The notes under the pieces: generated by a model | What the model saw: the letters and a program-made list of their open reading frames with translations, nothing else | Database searches by the model: none | What the model was told of the DNA's origin: nothing | Translations under genes and position numbers: made by a program | Source: Fibrobacter sp. | GTDB lineage: Bacteria; Fibrobacterota; Fibrobacteria; Fibrobacterales; Fibrobacteraceae | Length of the DNA: 5,273 nt | NCBI GenBank assembly: GCA_021443065.1 | Contig: JABUUR010000030.1 | Span: 1-5,273 of the forward strand | Direction: 5' to 3' | Shown: positions 5,177 through 5,273 of the stretch, in pieces | Numbering within the stretch: the first letter of the stretch is position 1 | How the letters are laid out: each line of letters starts with the position of its first letter

Positions 5177-5226
5177 TAGATTCCGGCTCCCCGGACCAAG
5201 TCCGGGGCAGGCTTAGGCCGGGATGA
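5177..5226 (+). repeat. 50-bp palindromic intergenic repeat, copy 2
   Basis: Second copy of the element at 4288-4337, in the same orientation, starting 889 bp away. Outer arms TTCCGGC (5181-5187) and GCCGGGA (5217-5223) pair with one T-G wobble; the inner hairpin is CCCCGGA-CCAAG-TCCGGGG (5189-5207). Of the three differences from copy 1, one turns a C-G pair into a T-G pair in the outer stem on this strand, one is in the inner loop and one is outside the arms. The inner stem is unchanged, as expected if structure is kept by selection or the copies are recent. It lies about 105 bp upstream of the eda start. Confidence 0.9.
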
Positions 5227-5273
5227 ACTATGTTAAAATGCAAGCCCTTTTTTGTAAAAAATTGTGTTCATAC

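Larger units (their letters stand above)
5073..5273. other. Upstream region of eda, repeat-rich, running off the window
   Basis: These 201 bp contain the probable eda promoter, a four-unit heptamer array (5094-5121), a 55-bp spacer with a T7 run (5169-5175) and the second palindromic repeat (5177-5226). The last 47 bp are AT-rich. On the minus strand TTTACA, 17 bp and then TAACAT read as a weak promoter facing eda (within about 5228-5262). No gene is supported here. A plus-strand frame opens at 5231 and stays open to the end but has no ribosome site or recognisable content. Confidence 0.5.

Noticed and set aside
4288..5226. Composite transposon with the 50-bp repeats as ends around eda
   Set aside because: The repeats are direct, each is itself palindromic, no transposase or target duplication is visible, and eda has ordinary composition.
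5231..5273. Start of a plus-strand gene running off the window
   Set aside because: Only 14 codons are visible, with no ribosome site, and the AT-rich composition fits promoter DNA better.

Overview
The window (about 5.3 kb, moderate GC with GC-rich islands between genes) looks like chromosomal DNA of a Gram-negative, plant-polysaccharide-associated bacterium. My best guess is a Fibrobacter-like organism. This is inferred from a GH5 glucanase, a futalosine-type menaquinone gene, AGGA-type ribosome sites on some genes and palindromic intergenic repeats. No taxonomic marker is present, so the assignment is tentative.

Layout. Positions 1-2365 carry three minus-strand genes read as a probable operon: a small beta-barrel-like protein (2365-2075), then a GH5 glycoside hydrolase without a signal peptide (2017-944), then an MscS-type mechanosensitive channel (895-86). 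A short AT-rich divergent promoter region (2366-2448) with two perfect palindromes separates this operon from plus-strand genes. These are mqnA (chorismate dehydratase, 2449-3264) and a REC-GGDEF response-regulator diguanylate cyclase (3314-4180), which has its own extended -10 promoter at the mqnA stop codon. The minus-strand eda-type aldolase (5072-4431) converges on the cyclase gene.

The most unusual part is the non-coding DNA around eda. The intergenic regions on its two sides (4181-4430 and 5073-5273) share one architecture: four 7-bp tandem units, a spacer, then a 50-bp nested palindrome that differs at only three positions between the copies. Both copies lie in the same orientation and bracket eda. 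Upstream of eda the 7-bp units carry CTGACA on the coding strand, a good -35 hexamer at 18 bp from a TATATT box, so the repeat may have become part of the promoter. Downstream of eda, a possible 31-codon ORF takes its last codons from the palindrome.

Functionally the window is mostly housekeeping: osmotic safety valve, intracellular glucan handling, menaquinone synthesis, c-di-GMP signalling and sugar-acid catabolism. I see no transposase, phage gene, CRISPR array, tRNA or rRNA, and no convincing new multi-gene system. The best leads are the composite repeat modules and the symmetric divergent promoter.
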